DNA of 64,000 bases, taken from NCBI RefSeq assembly GCF_009906955.1, contig NZ_CP047656.1, forward strand, positions 4,835,001 to 4,899,000, written 5' to 3'. This document shows positions 8,938 to 18,277 of the stretch, in pieces. This DNA comes from Paraglaciecola mesophila (GTDB taxonomy: Bacteria > Pseudomonadota > Gammaproteobacteria > Enterobacterales > Alteromonadaceae). Made by a program: the position numbers and the translations under genes. The notes beneath the pieces were generated by a model. That model saw only the letters and a program-made list of their open reading frames with translations. It made no database searches and was not told where the DNA came from. Within the stretch, counting starts at the first letter, position 1. Every line of letters starts with the position of its first letter.

Positions 8938-9528
8938 ATGAGTATGAACAGACGCGAATTACTTAAAATGATTGCCGCTGCCACAGGCACGGCGTTTGTC
9001 AGCGCAAATGCGATGGCTTATGTCACGCTGCCGATGAAGACCATTAATCAAACGGCATTCTCAAAAGATGACGTGGCGTTTTTTAATGAAGTGGGAGAAG
9101 TCATTATTCCGCGCACTGATACCCCGGGCGCAAAGGATGTCAACGTCGGCTATATGATGGCAGTGATGGTTACAGATTGTTATACGCCTGCTCAGCAAGC
9201 GGCGTTCAAAGAAGGTATTACTTCAATTAAGGCGCTGGCAAAATCAACTTACGGTAAAGACTTTCTGTTACTCAATACTGACGAGCGTACACGTTTGTTA
9301 GCTACCTTGAATGATGAAGCCGATGTATTTAATCGCAAAGCTAAATCGGCAAATGAAGATGGTAAGAAGCCTATGCCACACGGATTCACGTTAATTAAAC
9401 AGTTAACCTTATTTACCTTTTTCACCTCGAAAGAGGGGGCGAATAAAGTCTTGCGCTATGTGGCTATTCCCGGTCGTTACGACGGTGAAATGCCTTATAA
9501 AAAAGGTGATCGTGCTTGGGCGACCTAG
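8938..9528 (+). CDS. Gluconate 2-dehydrogenase subunit 3 family protein (GMC small/Tat-carrier subunit)
   Basis: 196 residues. A Tat signal is plain (MNRRELLKMIAAATG, then ANAMA). The mature part has FFNEVGEVIIPRTDTPGAKDVNVG, the hallmark of the gluconate 2-dehydrogenase subunit 3 family. In known complexes this small subunit binds the FAD subunit in the cytoplasm and carries it through the Tat pore. It directly follows the GMC gene, so the two make one periplasmic dehydrogenase. No cytochrome c subunit gene is present nearby, so the electron acceptor must be encoded elsewhere. Confidence 0.9.
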   Translation: MSMNRRELLKMIAAATGTAFVSANAMAYVTLPMKTINQTAFSKDDVAFFNEVGEVIIPRTDTPGAKDVNVGYMMAVMVTDCYTPAQQAAFKEGITSIKALAKSTYGKDFLLLNTDERTRLLATLNDEADVFNRKAKSANEDGKKPMPHGFTLIKQLTLFTFFTSKEGANKVLRYVAIPGRYDGEMPYKKGDRAWAT

Positions 9529-9601
9529 CGTATTGGTAGCGCTTAATTTCGTGACTTGTAGCAACAATTGCGCTGTTTCATTTTTAAAACGGATAATACA
9601 T

Positions 9602-10366
9602 ATGAAGTTAACAAAACACATTTTTAGCCTAACGTTAGTATTGGCTGGTGGTACGCTGCTAAGCCATAATGCTAGCGCCGAGCAAAGCCAAGCGGAACGT
9701 GAAGCTCAGGCACAAAAGACCGAAGTATGGGAGCCAGTACCAAAAAGCGTTGCAACCCCACGCGGTAAAGCGCCATCAGATGCAGTGGTGCTTTTTAGCG
9801 GAGATGATTTAAGTGCTTGGGAAGGGCTTAAAGGTGGCGAAGCACAGTGGACTATCAGTGGCGATGTACTGACCGTTAAACCCGGGGCTGGTGATATTAA
9901 AACAAAGCAAAATTTCTGCGATGTGCAACTGCATATGGAATGGCGTACACCGACCAATGTAGAAGGCATGCAAGGCCAGCAGCGCAATAACAGTGGTGTC
10001 TTTTTACAGCAACGATATGAAGTGCAAGTACTCGATTCTTATGAAAACCCTACCTATTCAAATGGGCAAGCGGGCAGTGTATACAAGCAAACAATCCCAC
10101 TTGTGAATGCAATGCGCCCTGCAGGTGAGTGGCAGTATTATGACATTATTTATAGCGCTCCGCGTTTTGATGGCGAACAGCTTAAGACGCCGGGCTACAT
10201 TACGGTCATGCACAATGGCGTGGTAGTGCAAAATCATACACAAATTCAAGGTAAAACAGAGTGGATAGGCGCCCCTAGCTACCAGGCTCACGGCTGCGCT
10301 CCTTTGCAGTTGCAGGATCACGGTAACTTAGTCAGCTTCCGAAATATTTGGCTACGGGAACTTTAA
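9602..10366 (+). CDS. Secreted DUF1080 protein (3-keto-disaccharide hydrolase family)
   Basis: 254 residues from ATG 9602; the longer open frame upstream overlaps the previous gene and is not used. A Sec signal peptide (SLTLVLAGG, cleavage after NASA) is present. The mature protein has DUF1080 features: VVLFSGDDLSAWEG, CDVQLHMEWRTP, NNSGVFLQ, YEVQVLDSYEN, and a C-terminal FRNIWLREL. This concanavalin-like fold family includes enzymes that hydrolyse 3-keto-glycosides. It sits right after the GMC dehydrogenase pair, which is the arrangement expected for periplasmic 3-oxidation then cleavage. The substrate is not visible. Confidence 0.87.
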   Translation: MKLTKHIFSLTLVLAGGTLLSHNASAEQSQAEREAQAQKTEVWEPVPKSVATPRGKAPSDAVVLFSGDDLSAWEGLKGGEAQWTISGDVLTVKPGAGDIKTKQNFCDVQLHMEWRTPTNVEGMQGQQRNNSGVFLQQRYEVQVLDSYENPTYSNGQAGSVYKQTIPLVNAMRPAGEWQYYDIIYSAPRFDGEQLKTPGYITVMHNGVVVQNHTQIQGKTEWIGAPSYQAHGCAPLQLQDHGNLVSFRNIWLREL

Positions 10367-10398
10367 CCTTTATTGGTTATTGCTAATACCTGTGAAAT

Positions 10399-10421
10399 GA
10401 GCCGCTTTTTGCGGCTCTTTT
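10399..10421 (+). terminator. Intrinsic terminator after the DUF1080 gene
   Basis: GAGCCGC (10399-10405) and GCGGCTC (10411-10417) form a perfect 7-bp stem with a T5 loop, followed by TTTT. It marks the end of the 2.6-10.4 kb operon, so the following symporter has its own promoter. Confidence 0.85.
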
Positions 10422-10602
10422 CATATCATTTTACGTTAATAGATTTCACTCTGCGAACGTTTACAAGGGCATAAACGAAGCGCATGACTGAATGAATATC
10501 TAAAAAAACGCGGGTAAAAACAAAATAGATTGGCAGAACATAACGCTCTTTGTAAAGAAGCAAGTATTCGAATTCGGGTAATAAAAATAAGGATAATAAT
10601 AA

Positions 10603-12171
10603 ATGCGTTATTCACTCGACCCCATCGATTTGATGGTGTTTATCGTCTATGCTGCGGGCCTACTCGCGCTTGCACTATGGATCTCTCGTGAAGAAAAATC
10701 TCATCAGCGAAGCACCCAAGATTACTTTTTGGCCAGTAAATCCCTACCTTGGTGGGCGATTGGTGCATCACTCATTGCAGCTAATATTTCCGCAGAGCAA
10801 ATTATTGGTATGTCAGGCTCAGGTTTCGCTTTAGGGCTTGGCATTGCATCGTACGAATGGATGGCGGCGATTACGCTTATTCTTGTGGGGAAATACTTAC
10901 TACCAATCTTTCTTAAAAACGGTATTTACACCATGCCTCAATACCTAGAACAGCGTTTTGACAGCCGGGTTAAAACCACCTTGGCGCTGTTTTGGTTAGG
11001 GGTATTTATTTTTGTAAATCTCACCTCAGTGCTATGGCTAGGTGGTCTTGCAATTCAAAGTGTGGCGGGTATTGATTGGCTTTATGGCATGATCTTCTTG
11101 GCTATATTTTCTGTGGCTTATTCAACTTATGGAGGCCTCAAAGCGGTGGCGTATACTGACATCATTCAAGTCGTGCTATTGGTTTTCGGCGGCTTCTTTT
11201 TAAGTTATTTAGCGCTGCAGCAAATATCCGGTGGGGAAGGAGTGCTCAAGGGCTTCACGATTTTGACCGAAAAAGTGCCAGGGCACTTCGATATGATTTT
11301 AAGCCCAGATAACAGTGAGTATATGAACCTGCCGGGAATTTCCGTACTGGTGGGCGGTTTATGGGTAATGAACGTCGGTTACTGGGGCTTTAATCAATAC
11401 ATTATTCAAAGGGCTTTGGCGGCAAAAAGCATTCAAGAAGCGCAAAAAGGGATCGCCTTTGCTGCTTATTTAAAGCTACTGATGCCAATTATTGTGGTGC
11501 TTCCTGGCATTGCGGCGGTGATATTGTTTCCTGATATAGAAAAGCCCGACCAAGCGTATCCATCCATGATGTCATTGATGCCAGTAGGGATAAAAGGGTT
11601 AGTGTTTGCCGCGCTTGTAGCGGCGATTGTTTCATCTTTAGCGTCGATGACCAACAGTATTTCTACCATTTTTACTATGGATATTTACCGCCCTGTGCGT
11701 CACGACAAAGATGAAAATCACTATGTGAACATTGGGCGCTTGGCCACCGTAACCTCGCTGGTGGTAGCGGTTTGTGTTGCCCAGCCTCTAATCGGACAGT
11801 CAGAGCAGGCATTTCAATACATTCAGGAGTTTACTGGCTTGTTCTCTCCTGGTATTACCGTGATCTTCTTGATGGGGATGTTTTGGAAGCGCACTACGTC
11901 TTCAGGTGCATTAGCTGCAGCGATTGGCTCTGCATTGTTTTCTGTACTGTTTGCCGTTTTCGTTCCTGAGTTACCCTTTATGGACCGTATCGGCATCGTA
12001 TTTTTAATGTGCTTAGGGTTAACGTATTTCGTGTCTGTTCGGGGCGAGGCGCCTAAAAATGATAACAGTGTAGACATAAGCGATGTAAGCTTTGCGACCA
12101 CGTCTAGCTTTAATATCGCGGGGATCGGCTGCGTACTCATCTTGATTGGCTTGTACGCCACTTGGTGGTAG
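10603..12171 (+). CDS. Sodium:solute symporter (SSS family), probably sugar
   Basis: 522 residues with about 13-14 hydrophobic segments. Sodium-symporter features include DYFLASKSLPWWAIGASLIAAN near the N-terminus, VAYSTYGGLKAVAYTDIIQ around residue 180 and ALVAAIVSSLASMTNSISTIFTMDIYR around residues 330-360. Length and motifs match the SglT-like sugar branch. It is separated from the preceding operon by a terminator but lies on the same strand and next to the sugar-oxidation genes, so it likely imports one of the released sugars with Na+. Confidence 0.9.
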   Translation: MRYSLDPIDLMVFIVYAAGLLALALWISREEKSHQRSTQDYFLASKSLPWWAIGASLIAANISAEQIIGMSGSGFALGLGIASYEWMAAITLILVGKYLLPIFLKNGIYTMPQYLEQRFDSRVKTTLALFWLGVFIFVNLTSVLWLGGLAIQSVAGIDWLYGMIFLAIFSVAYSTYGGLKAVAYTDIIQVVLLVFGGFFLSYLALQQISGGEGVLKGFTILTEKVPGHFDMILSPDNSEYMNLPGISVLVGGLWVMNVGYWGFNQYIIQRALAAKSIQEAQKGIAFAAYLKLLMPIIVVLPGIAAVILFPDIEKPDQAYPSMMSLMPVGIKGLVFAALVAAIVSSLASMTNSISTIFTMDIYRPVRHDKDENHYVNIGRLATVTSLVVAVCVAQPLIGQSEQAFQYIQEFTGLFSPGITVIFLMGMFWKRTTSSGALAAAIGSALFSVLFAVFVPELPFMDRIGIVFLMCLGLTYFVSVRGEAPKNDNSVDISDVSFATTSSFNIAGIGCVLILIGLYATWW

Positions 12172-12183
12172 CTCGCTCACAGT

Positions 12184-12209
12184 AGGGCTGCAGATGCAGC
12201 TCTGCTTTT
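12184..12209 (+). terminator. Intrinsic terminator after the sodium symporter
   Basis: AGGGCTGCA (12184-12192) pairs with TGCAGCTCT (12195-12203), nine pairs with one G-T wobble, followed by GCTTTT. It begins about 12 bases after the symporter stop codon. Confidence 0.65.
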
Positions 12210-12794
12210 CTTTATCAGCACTTTTCTTCTTTAATCCCTTTATAGATTTTCTTTTTTATCTCGCTTCAATCAGAAGTCGTACTAGCGCGTCGTTTAATCG
12301 AGTGAGTTGGTTTTATGGAGATGGTTGTTTCGCTAAGTGTGCAAGCATTACAAAACGTGCACGGTACCAAGCCCATTGTTGGCGCTCAGGAAGAAGTGTG
12401 GAGGCAATATTAAACTGAGGTTGGGCGCATCGCTAATAGTATTGCCGGTGGACGGTTTTAAAAGTATTCAACAAGTGGTAGGGAGGAAGGCAACTCTGTC
12501 CACAGGGAAGCACGGCTTCGATGACTTGATCTGGGCTCGGTGGAGCAAATCTAACCTAACGACCATCCACAACCTTATAGAATAAATAACGATGCAGGCA
12601 GCGGATCTGACAGTAAACTTAAATTAGAACCGCGATATAGAGCAGTGACTGAGATGAGCAAGGCTTTGTCGTCGATAGACATAAGTATTTGCCGGTTTAG
12701 TATAAAGGTTTTCTGTTCAGAACTCGCTTAACGAGTACTGGCGCATGTACACTTTAGAATTTTTCTCAGGTGAACTCACGCGTAAAGAGGCGTC
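12210..12794. other. 585-base intergenic region with no gene recognised
   Basis: Short open frames here (for example 12337-12585) have no ribosome site, no recognisable domain and unconvincing composition. I see no repeat or RNA structure. The promoter of the downstream PLP enzyme must lie at its right end. Confidence 0.4.
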
Positions 12795-13796
12795 ATGAAT
12801 ACATTTGAATCCATACCTAGAGTTGATATTACCCACAGCCCAACACCGATAGAGCACTTAACTAGGTTGTCTGAATCGCTAGGATGCCCCGTGTATGTCA
12901 AGCGAGATGATTGTACCGGGTTAGCGGGCGGTGGTAATAAAACCCGTAAATTAGAATACTTAATCGCCGATGCTCAATTAAAGGGCGCAGATACGCTGGT
13001 TACAGTAGGCGGTTTGCAGTCTAACCATGCACGTCAGACCGCTGCAGCTGCGGCTAGATTCGGTTTTAAGTGCGAACTTGTGCTTGACGACGTAGAGGGC
13101 ACACCCAAAACTGACTATTACCAGAACGGCAATATGTTGTTAAATTGCATGCTAGGGGCAAATATTCATACTTTGAGCCTAGGTGATGACAGCGACAGCT
13201 ACGTACTCGCTTTGCTTGAAAAGTTAACCCGTGAGGGACGTAAGCCGTACTTTATTCCGATGGGTGGCTCTAATGTCATTGGTAGCTTAGGGTATGTGCG
13301 TTGCGCCAAAGAAATTTTGCAGCAATTGGCTGATACTAGTCTACGAATTGACCAAATTATTCTTGCTTCTGGGAGTGCCGGGACGCAGGCCGGTTTGCTT
13401 GCTGGGTTGATTGCTGAAGATTCAGACATTCCAGTATTCGGTATTTCAGTTAGTCGTAGTAGTGAAATGCAAACCTCCTTAGTTCAGGCGCTTCTTGAGC
13501 ACACCTTAACCCACTTAAAAATTGATCCGGGCCGAGGAAAAGACAGAGTGCTAACAAATGGCAATTATGTTGGCGAAGGCTACGGCAGAGTGACACAATC
13601 TATGGTAGCGGCAGTACAGCGCTGTGCCGAGTTAGAGGGCTTACTGTTAGATCCGGTTTACACAGGAAAGGCAATGGCGGGTTTGATCGACTTATGTAAG
13701 CAGGGGCAAATTTCACCCAATAGTCAAACGCTATTTCTTCATACTGGCGGCAGTCAAGGACTTTTTGCTTACCGTGAGATTTTTAGCCCGAAATAA
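12795..13796 (+). CDS. PLP-dependent D-cysteine desulfhydrase / L-cysteate sulfo-lyase family enzyme
   Basis: 333 residues, normal for the family. The PLP-lysine segment is GGGNKTRKLEYL near residues 46-57, the substrate loop is QSNHARQTAAAAA and the phosphate-binding region is LASGSAGTQAGL. The family includes ACC deaminase, D-cysteine desulfhydrase (DcyD) and L-cysteate sulfo-lyase (CuyA). The strings RDDCTGL and YYQNGNMLL resemble CuyA-type sequences as I remember them at least as well as DcyD, so both reactions are possible; both release ammonia and pyruvate plus sulfide or sulfite. It stands alone, with no transporter or regulator beside it. Confidence 0.8.
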   Translation: MNTFESIPRVDITHSPTPIEHLTRLSESLGCPVYVKRDDCTGLAGGGNKTRKLEYLIADAQLKGADTLVTVGGLQSNHARQTAAAAARFGFKCELVLDDVEGTPKTDYYQNGNMLLNCMLGANIHTLSLGDDSDSYVLALLEKLTREGRKPYFIPMGGSNVIGSLGYVRCAKEILQQLADTSLRIDQIILASGSAGTQAGLLAGLIAEDSDIPVFGISVSRSSEMQTSLVQALLEHTLTHLKIDPGRGKDRVLTNGNYVGEGYGRVTQSMVAAVQRCAELEGLLLDPVYTGKAMAGLIDLCKQGQISPNSQTLFLHTGGSQGLFAYREIFSPK

Positions 13797-14106
13797 TACT
13801 CATATAAAACGCATCATTGGATATAATTTGGCGGCGTTGAGCGAACTGCTTAATGCGCCTTAACTGTTAGTTTAGTGCACAATATAGGGGGAGAATTCAT
13901 GCTATTTACAACTCGAATGGTAAAAGTTGATTTTTGCGCTCACTAGTTTTTTTATTCTACTATCTACCTGATTTTACTTGCAGTTATCAATTAAGATGAC
14001 ATATAAAGTACCTAGCTAGTGCGTATATTTTGGAGTAACGACGATCAAATTTTTTGCAAGGTTACAGGGCATCCTTAACAGGTGCTTTTTAGCTAGTCGG
14101 CCAAAG
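13797..14106. other. 310-base intergenic region upstream of lapG
   Basis: AT-rich, with no open frame or clear hairpin that I can support. It should hold the lapGD promoter. Confidence 0.35.
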
Positions 14107-14790
14107 ATGCCTATCCTAAAGGTCAATATTACCCGCCTAATCATCATGGTACTTTGTGCTACAACGTTGACCAGTGCCCAAACAGTCAATGTGGAATTTG
14201 AAAAGCTTATCTCTTTGTTGCACCAACAATATGACCCTATGCGTGCTGAAGTAGGCCGAGAGATGCAAAAAATGCTAGAGGACCTCAAGGGCGTAGATGA
14301 AATAGAAAAGGTAAACACAGTGAATGCGTTTTTTGATGAGCAGTTGACCTATCAAACTGATATCGCTTTGTGGCACGAAAAGGACTACTGGGCAACACCT
14401 TTAGAAACGTTAGGCAAAGGACGAGGAGACTGTGAAGATTACGCCATCATTAAATATTTTATGTTACGCTATTTGGGGATAGCAGAAAGCCAATTACGCT
14501 TGGTGTACGTAAAAGCGCGAATTGGTGGACCTAGAAGCAAAATTACTCAGGCACATATGGTGCTGTCTTACTACTTACCCAAACAAAGTGAACCACTTAT
14601 TCTAGATAGCTTGCTTGCTGATGTCGTTCCCGCGTCTCAGCGTACAGATCTTATCCCCGTGTTTAGTTTCAACACCGAAGGTTTGTGGGCGAAAGGCTCA
14701 ACTAAATCAGTGGCGAGCCCCACTGCACGTTTATCACGCTGGCGTAATGCGCTTGAAAAAATAAAGGCGGAGGGGATCACATGGGGCTAG
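14107..14790 (+). CDS. lapG: LapG-type periplasmic cysteine protease (transglutaminase-like, BTLCP)
   Basis: 227 residues with an N-terminal signal (LIIMVLCATTLTSAQ). The catalytic triad is C109 (GRGDCEDYA), H150 (QAHMVL) and D167 (LILDSLL). D108 and E110 flank the Cys as do the calcium ligands in known LapG proteins. In characterised Lap systems LapG cuts the adhesin after a double alanine near residue 110 and releases it from the cell surface, unless held by LapD. Here lapD follows 31 bases downstream, and the adhesin 7 kb away carries a matching TAAG site. Confidence 0.93.
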   Translation: MPILKVNITRLIIMVLCATTLTSAQTVNVEFEKLISLLHQQYDPMRAEVGREMQKMLEDLKGVDEIEKVNTVNAFFDEQLTYQTDIALWHEKDYWATPLETLGKGRGDCEDYAIIKYFMLRYLGIAESQLRLVYVKARIGGPRSKITQAHMVLSYYLPKQSEPLILDSLLADVVPASQRTDLIPVFSFNTEGLWAKGSTKSVASPTARLSRWRNALEKIKAEGITWG

Positions 14791-14821
14791 CATTGACTGT
14801 TTATGGCAAGGTGACTTGCGC

Positions 14822-16744
14822 ATGTCACTAGTTCGGCAGTTGTGGTTGTCTGTTATTCTTATTTTGTTGGCGAGTTCACTGACTAATTTTGTGATCAGTA
14901 CTTATTTCGAGCGAAAAAATTTACAAGAGCAGCTTTATTTAAAAAACGTAGATGACGTTAATTCTCTTGCGATGATGCTGTCGCAGGACGATAAACAACT
15001 GACAGATATTCAGTTATTAATCTCTGCCACTTTTGATGCTGGGCATTATCAACGGATCGAGTTGATTAGCCCTGAGGGTAACCGTGTTTTTCTCCGTGAG
15101 TTTAAAGGGGAAATGGAATCTGACATTCCAGCCTTAGCAAAAGATTTTTTCAACTTTCAGGTCAAACCAGGTATTGCACAAGTAAGCAGTGGCTGGAATC
15201 GAATCGGCACCTTGTATTTAGAAAGCCATTCCCATTACTTGCACGAAGCACTGTGGCATCGAACTCAAGCTTTCTTCCTCAGTTTTATTGTTATCTCATT
15301 AATTGCAGGCGCGATTGGTTCTTTTGTATTGCACTTCTTGTTGAAGCCGTTAGAAATGGTCGTTGAGCAGGCTCATCGCTTTTCTGAAAAGCGTTTTATG
15401 ATGCTACCTGTACCGCGTACTGCAGAATTCGCCAAAGTGATCACTGCAATGAATTCATTAGCACAGCGCTTTAAAAATATCATTGAAGATGGAAACAAGC
15501 GTTTAGATGAACTGCGTTACAAGAGTCAGCATGATGATTTAACTGGCTTGGCTAATTGCGAGGCGTTTGAGACCTTACTTGATGCCCAGTTAAAATACCG
15601 CGACCGAGAAGGGCACAATGTCCTTTTCTTGGTAAAAATATTTGGTATGAATGAAATGTCCTTGCGACTCGATAAACAAAAAGTAGACGATATCATTGTT
15701 GATTTTGCACATGTGTTGGTGGATTTTTCGAAACATATAGAAGGGCGCTATACAGATGTTCGCTTTGGTCGCATAAGTGGTTCTGAATTCGCAATTTTAT
15801 TAACCGAAGCTGAGGATATTCAACAACTGAGTGATATTCTGGTAGACGTGGTGCGTGGGTTTAAAGGCCACTCCCGTGATTTATATGATTTGTATGTTTT
15901 GCATGGCGGGGTTTACCTTGCGCCTGACGAAACTAGAACAGGGTTAATGCGCCGCGTGCAGTCGCTGCTTATCGATGCCTCTAAAGAGCGGGCACTTGCA
16001 TTGATTGATAATAAATTAACCATTGTTGCCCCGTACCATGATGAAATTCAATGGCGAAAAGCGTTAGATAGTGCACTCAAAGATGGTATTCACGCTGTGA
16101 CTTTCCCCGTTGTTAAAAAAGATGGCAACGCCATTCATTATCAAGCTTTGATGGGACTGGAGTTAGATAATGAGGTCCGCAAAGGAGGGTATTTCGTACA
16201 TTGGGCGCGTAAGCTAGATATGATCCCACAAATTGATTTTAGGATGATTGAATACATTCTTGCTAAAATTGAACAGGAAAATTGCGCTTATGATTACGCT
16301 ATTTTGCTTTCTTACGAGACGATGGTTAGTGAAGCATCATTGCAGCGTATACTTCAGTTGTTAAGCGAGCACGCCCATGTGGCGCAACATGTCTGTCTTG
16401 AGGTGAGAGAAAGTGTTGCATCTGCCAATTTCGAATTGTTCAAACATTTTACTCTGACGCTCAAAGAGACGGGCTGTAAGGTCGGTTTAAAACGCGTTGG
16501 GGATTCCTTTTCTACGTTACTTGATCTACAAGAGTTAGGCTTGGATTACATTAAGATTGATAGTGCTTTTGTGTTTAACGTTGCCATTAATGCGTCAAAT
16601 CAAAACTTCCTACGTGGTTTATGCTCGTTAGCACACTCTTTGGGGATTGTGGTGATTGCTGATGGGGTGACCAGTAAAGAGGATGCTGATTCGCTATATG
16701 AGAATGGCTTTGATGGGATCATTTCACTCATGCAGCAATTTTAA
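14822..16744 (+). CDS. lapD: LapD-type c-di-GMP receptor (degenerate GGDEF-EAL, inside-out signalling)
   Basis: 640 residues from ATG 14822, chosen over TTG 14816 because AAGGTGA lies seven bases upstream. Layout: TM1 (residues about 8-27), periplasmic LapD/MoxY-type domain, TM2 (about 152-172), HAMP, GGDEF and EAL. Both enzyme motifs are broken: the GGDEF site reads SGSEF and the EAL site QAL, so it should bind c-di-GMP rather than make or cut it. W125 in the periplasmic domain (SSGWNRIG) falls exactly at the tryptophan known to contact LapG. When c-di-GMP is high it should sequester LapG and keep the adhesin on the surface. Confidence 0.93.
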   Translation: MSLVRQLWLSVILILLASSLTNFVISTYFERKNLQEQLYLKNVDDVNSLAMMLSQDDKQLTDIQLLISATFDAGHYQRIELISPEGNRVFLREFKGEMESDIPALAKDFFNFQVKPGIAQVSSGWNRIGTLYLESHSHYLHEALWHRTQAFFLSFIVISLIAGAIGSFVLHFLLKPLEMVVEQAHRFSEKRFMMLPVPRTAEFAKVITAMNSLAQRFKNIIEDGNKRLDELRYKSQHDDLTGLANCEAFETLLDAQLKYRDREGHNVLFLVKIFGMNEMSLRLDKQKVDDIIVDFAHVLVDFSKHIEGRYTDVRFGRISGSEFAILLTEAEDIQQLSDILVDVVRGFKGHSRDLYDLYVLHGGVYLAPDETRTGLMRRVQSLLIDASKERALALIDNKLTIVAPYHDEIQWRKALDSALKDGIHAVTFPVVKKDGNAIHYQALMGLELDNEVRKGGYFVHWARKLDMIPQIDFRMIEYILAKIEQENCAYDYAILLSYETMVSEASLQRILQLLSEHAHVAQHVCLEVRESVASANFELFKHFTLTLKETGCKVGLKRVGDSFSTLLDLQELGLDYIKIDSAFVFNVAINASNQNFLRGLCSLAHSLGIVVIADGVTSKEDADSLYENGFDGIISLMQQF

Positions 16745-16746
16745 TT

Positions 16747-16820
16747 CCAAGCTTTTCTAGCGACCCGCGTGATTGAACAATCCAATAATGAGCTTGTTGC
16801 AATCACGCGTATAAACTTGG
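16747..16820. terminator. Long hairpin between convergent lapD and lapC
   Basis: CGCGTGATTG (16766-16775) is perfectly complementary to CAATCACGCG (16800-16809). The stem continues inward with AACAA/TTGTT past one bulged G, and CCAAG/CTTGG (16747-16751, 16816-16820) pair outside. It sits between the stop codons of two converging genes, so a bidirectional terminator is likely, although it has no long T run. Confidence 0.5.
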
Positions 16821-16846
16821 TCTACTTGTTCAAATAGGACTTAAGG

Positions 16847-18277
16847 CTACCGTTCCGTCATCGCTATAGAGGTGGCACGAAGGAGTGGTTTTAAGATGTA
16901 ATCTAAAACGGTTTTTTTGCCGGTTATGATGTCAACCTGGGTTGTCATACCGGGAATAATTTGCATGCCATTTTTAAAGCTATTTGAGTCGGTTTGTAAT
17001 CTAACCACATAATATGTGTCATCGTTCTCATCGGTAATCGTGTCCGCACTGATGTGTGTTACTTCTGCTTCGAGTCCACCGTAAATTACAAAATCATAGG
17101 CGGTAAATTTGACCATAGCCGTTTGACCAGGACGCAAAAAGGCGATGTCTTTGGGTTTTATTTTTGCCTCTACAATTAATTGGTCATCTAACGGAATAAT
17201 TTCAATCACGTCACTTCCAGGTGGAACCACACCTCCTATCGTGTTGGTGAAAAGGCGCTTGATAGTGCCTTTAACCGGTGATTTTAAGTCCGCTTGATAA
17301 ACCACATCAGCTAGTCCAGATTCCGTTTCTTTTAACGAGTTAAGCTCTGTGGATACATCACTTAACTCGTTGCGCCAGCCGTTGGTTGTCGTCAGCTCTT
17401 TTTCACGAATCTTTGATTTTGCTTCTTGGATTGCTGATTCATTACGACGTATGACTGAGTCGTTGCGCTTTATTTCACCCTCAATTTCAACTAACTGCCT
17501 TTCAAGGCGAATAATGTCAATGTCAGATATAGCCCCCGACTTTAGCAATGGTTTGGTTACCGCCAGCTCTCTTTGAATTAAATCTTTGGTGCGTATATAT
17601 TGCTCTTTCGCAGATTGCGCCTCTTGTAATTCATGCTCCCGCTGCTTGGTTTGCTGTTGATACATAGAGATGTGTTGGGCTAATTCTTCCACATTGGCGG
17701 CATACTGATTTTTTTCAGAGCGAACAATTTCAGGCGCTTGCTTGACTAATTTTTCGGAAAATACCGGCTCAGTATTTTCAGTCAAGGCCTTTAGGCGCGC
17801 TAATTTTGCACTTAAGGAGAGAAACTGGCTGCGATTCTCGCGCAGCGTTGACATAAACCGTGTGGGGTCAAGCTTTAGTAATATGTCACCAGCATTGACG
17901 GTTTGTCCTTCGCGAGTCAGGATTTCTTTGACGATCCCTCCGTCGTAAGACTGCACAACTTGCAATTGATTTGATGGCACAACTTTGCCGTCGCCGCGAG
18001 TCACTTCATTGAGTGTGGCATTTGCAGCCCAAAGTAACAGTGCAATAAAAGAAAAGACGATAAAGTACAGTAACATCCTTGCTTTCAAAGGATTTTGTTG
18101 CAGCTGTTCCCAATCTGCGTCTAGCACCCAATCATTGGTGTTAGGTGGAGATAACCATCGATTAAATATACGCCCAACATAACTTTTTTTGGGCTCCTCG
18201 TTGCTGCCAAACAGCGTGCCAAGCTTATTGAATGAACCTTGCTCAGTAGTGGTATTTTTTGTTTGTTTTTCGTTCAT
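16847..18277 (-). CDS. lapC: Type I secretion membrane fusion protein (HlyD family)
   Basis: 476 residues. One TM segment lies at about residues 68-88 (MLLYFIVFSFIALLLWAAN), followed by TRGDGKVVPSNQLQVVQSYDGGIV, the typical HlyD/LapC biotinyl-lipoyl-like start. A long coiled-coil hairpin follows (about 140-320), then a beta-barrel region with DLKSPVKGTIKRLF, and the C-terminus has MQIIPGMTTQVDIITGKKTV. It links the inner-membrane ABC transporter to the outer-membrane channel. It overlaps the end of lapB by four bases, so the two are translationally coupled. Confidence 0.93.
   Translation of the reverse strand: MNEKQTKNTTTEQGSFNKLGTLFGSNEEPKKSYVGRIFNRWLSPPNTNDWVLDADWEQLQQNPLKARMLLYFIVFSFIALLLWAANATLNEVTRGDGKVVPSNQLQVVQSYDGGIVKEILTREGQTVNAGDILLKLDPTRFMSTLRENRSQFLSLSAKLARLKALTENTEPVFSEKLVKQAPEIVRSEKNQYAANVEELAQHISMYQQQTKQREHELQEAQSAKEQYIRTKDLIQRELAVTKPLLKSGAISDIDIIRLERQLVEIEGEIKRNDSVIRRNESAIQEAKSKIREKELTTTNGWRNELSDVSTELNSLKETESGLADVVYQADLKSPVKGTIKRLFTNTIGGVVPPGSDVIEIIPLDDQLIVEAKIKPKDIAFLRPGQTAMVKFTAYDFVIYGGLEAEVTHISADTITDENDDTYYVVRLQTDSNSFKNGMQIIPGMTTQVDIITGKKTVLDYILKPLLRATSIAMTER

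Noticed and set aside
12337..12585. Small plus-strand frame of 82 codons after the sodium symporter
   Set aside because: No ribosome site, no recognisable protein and unconvincing composition.
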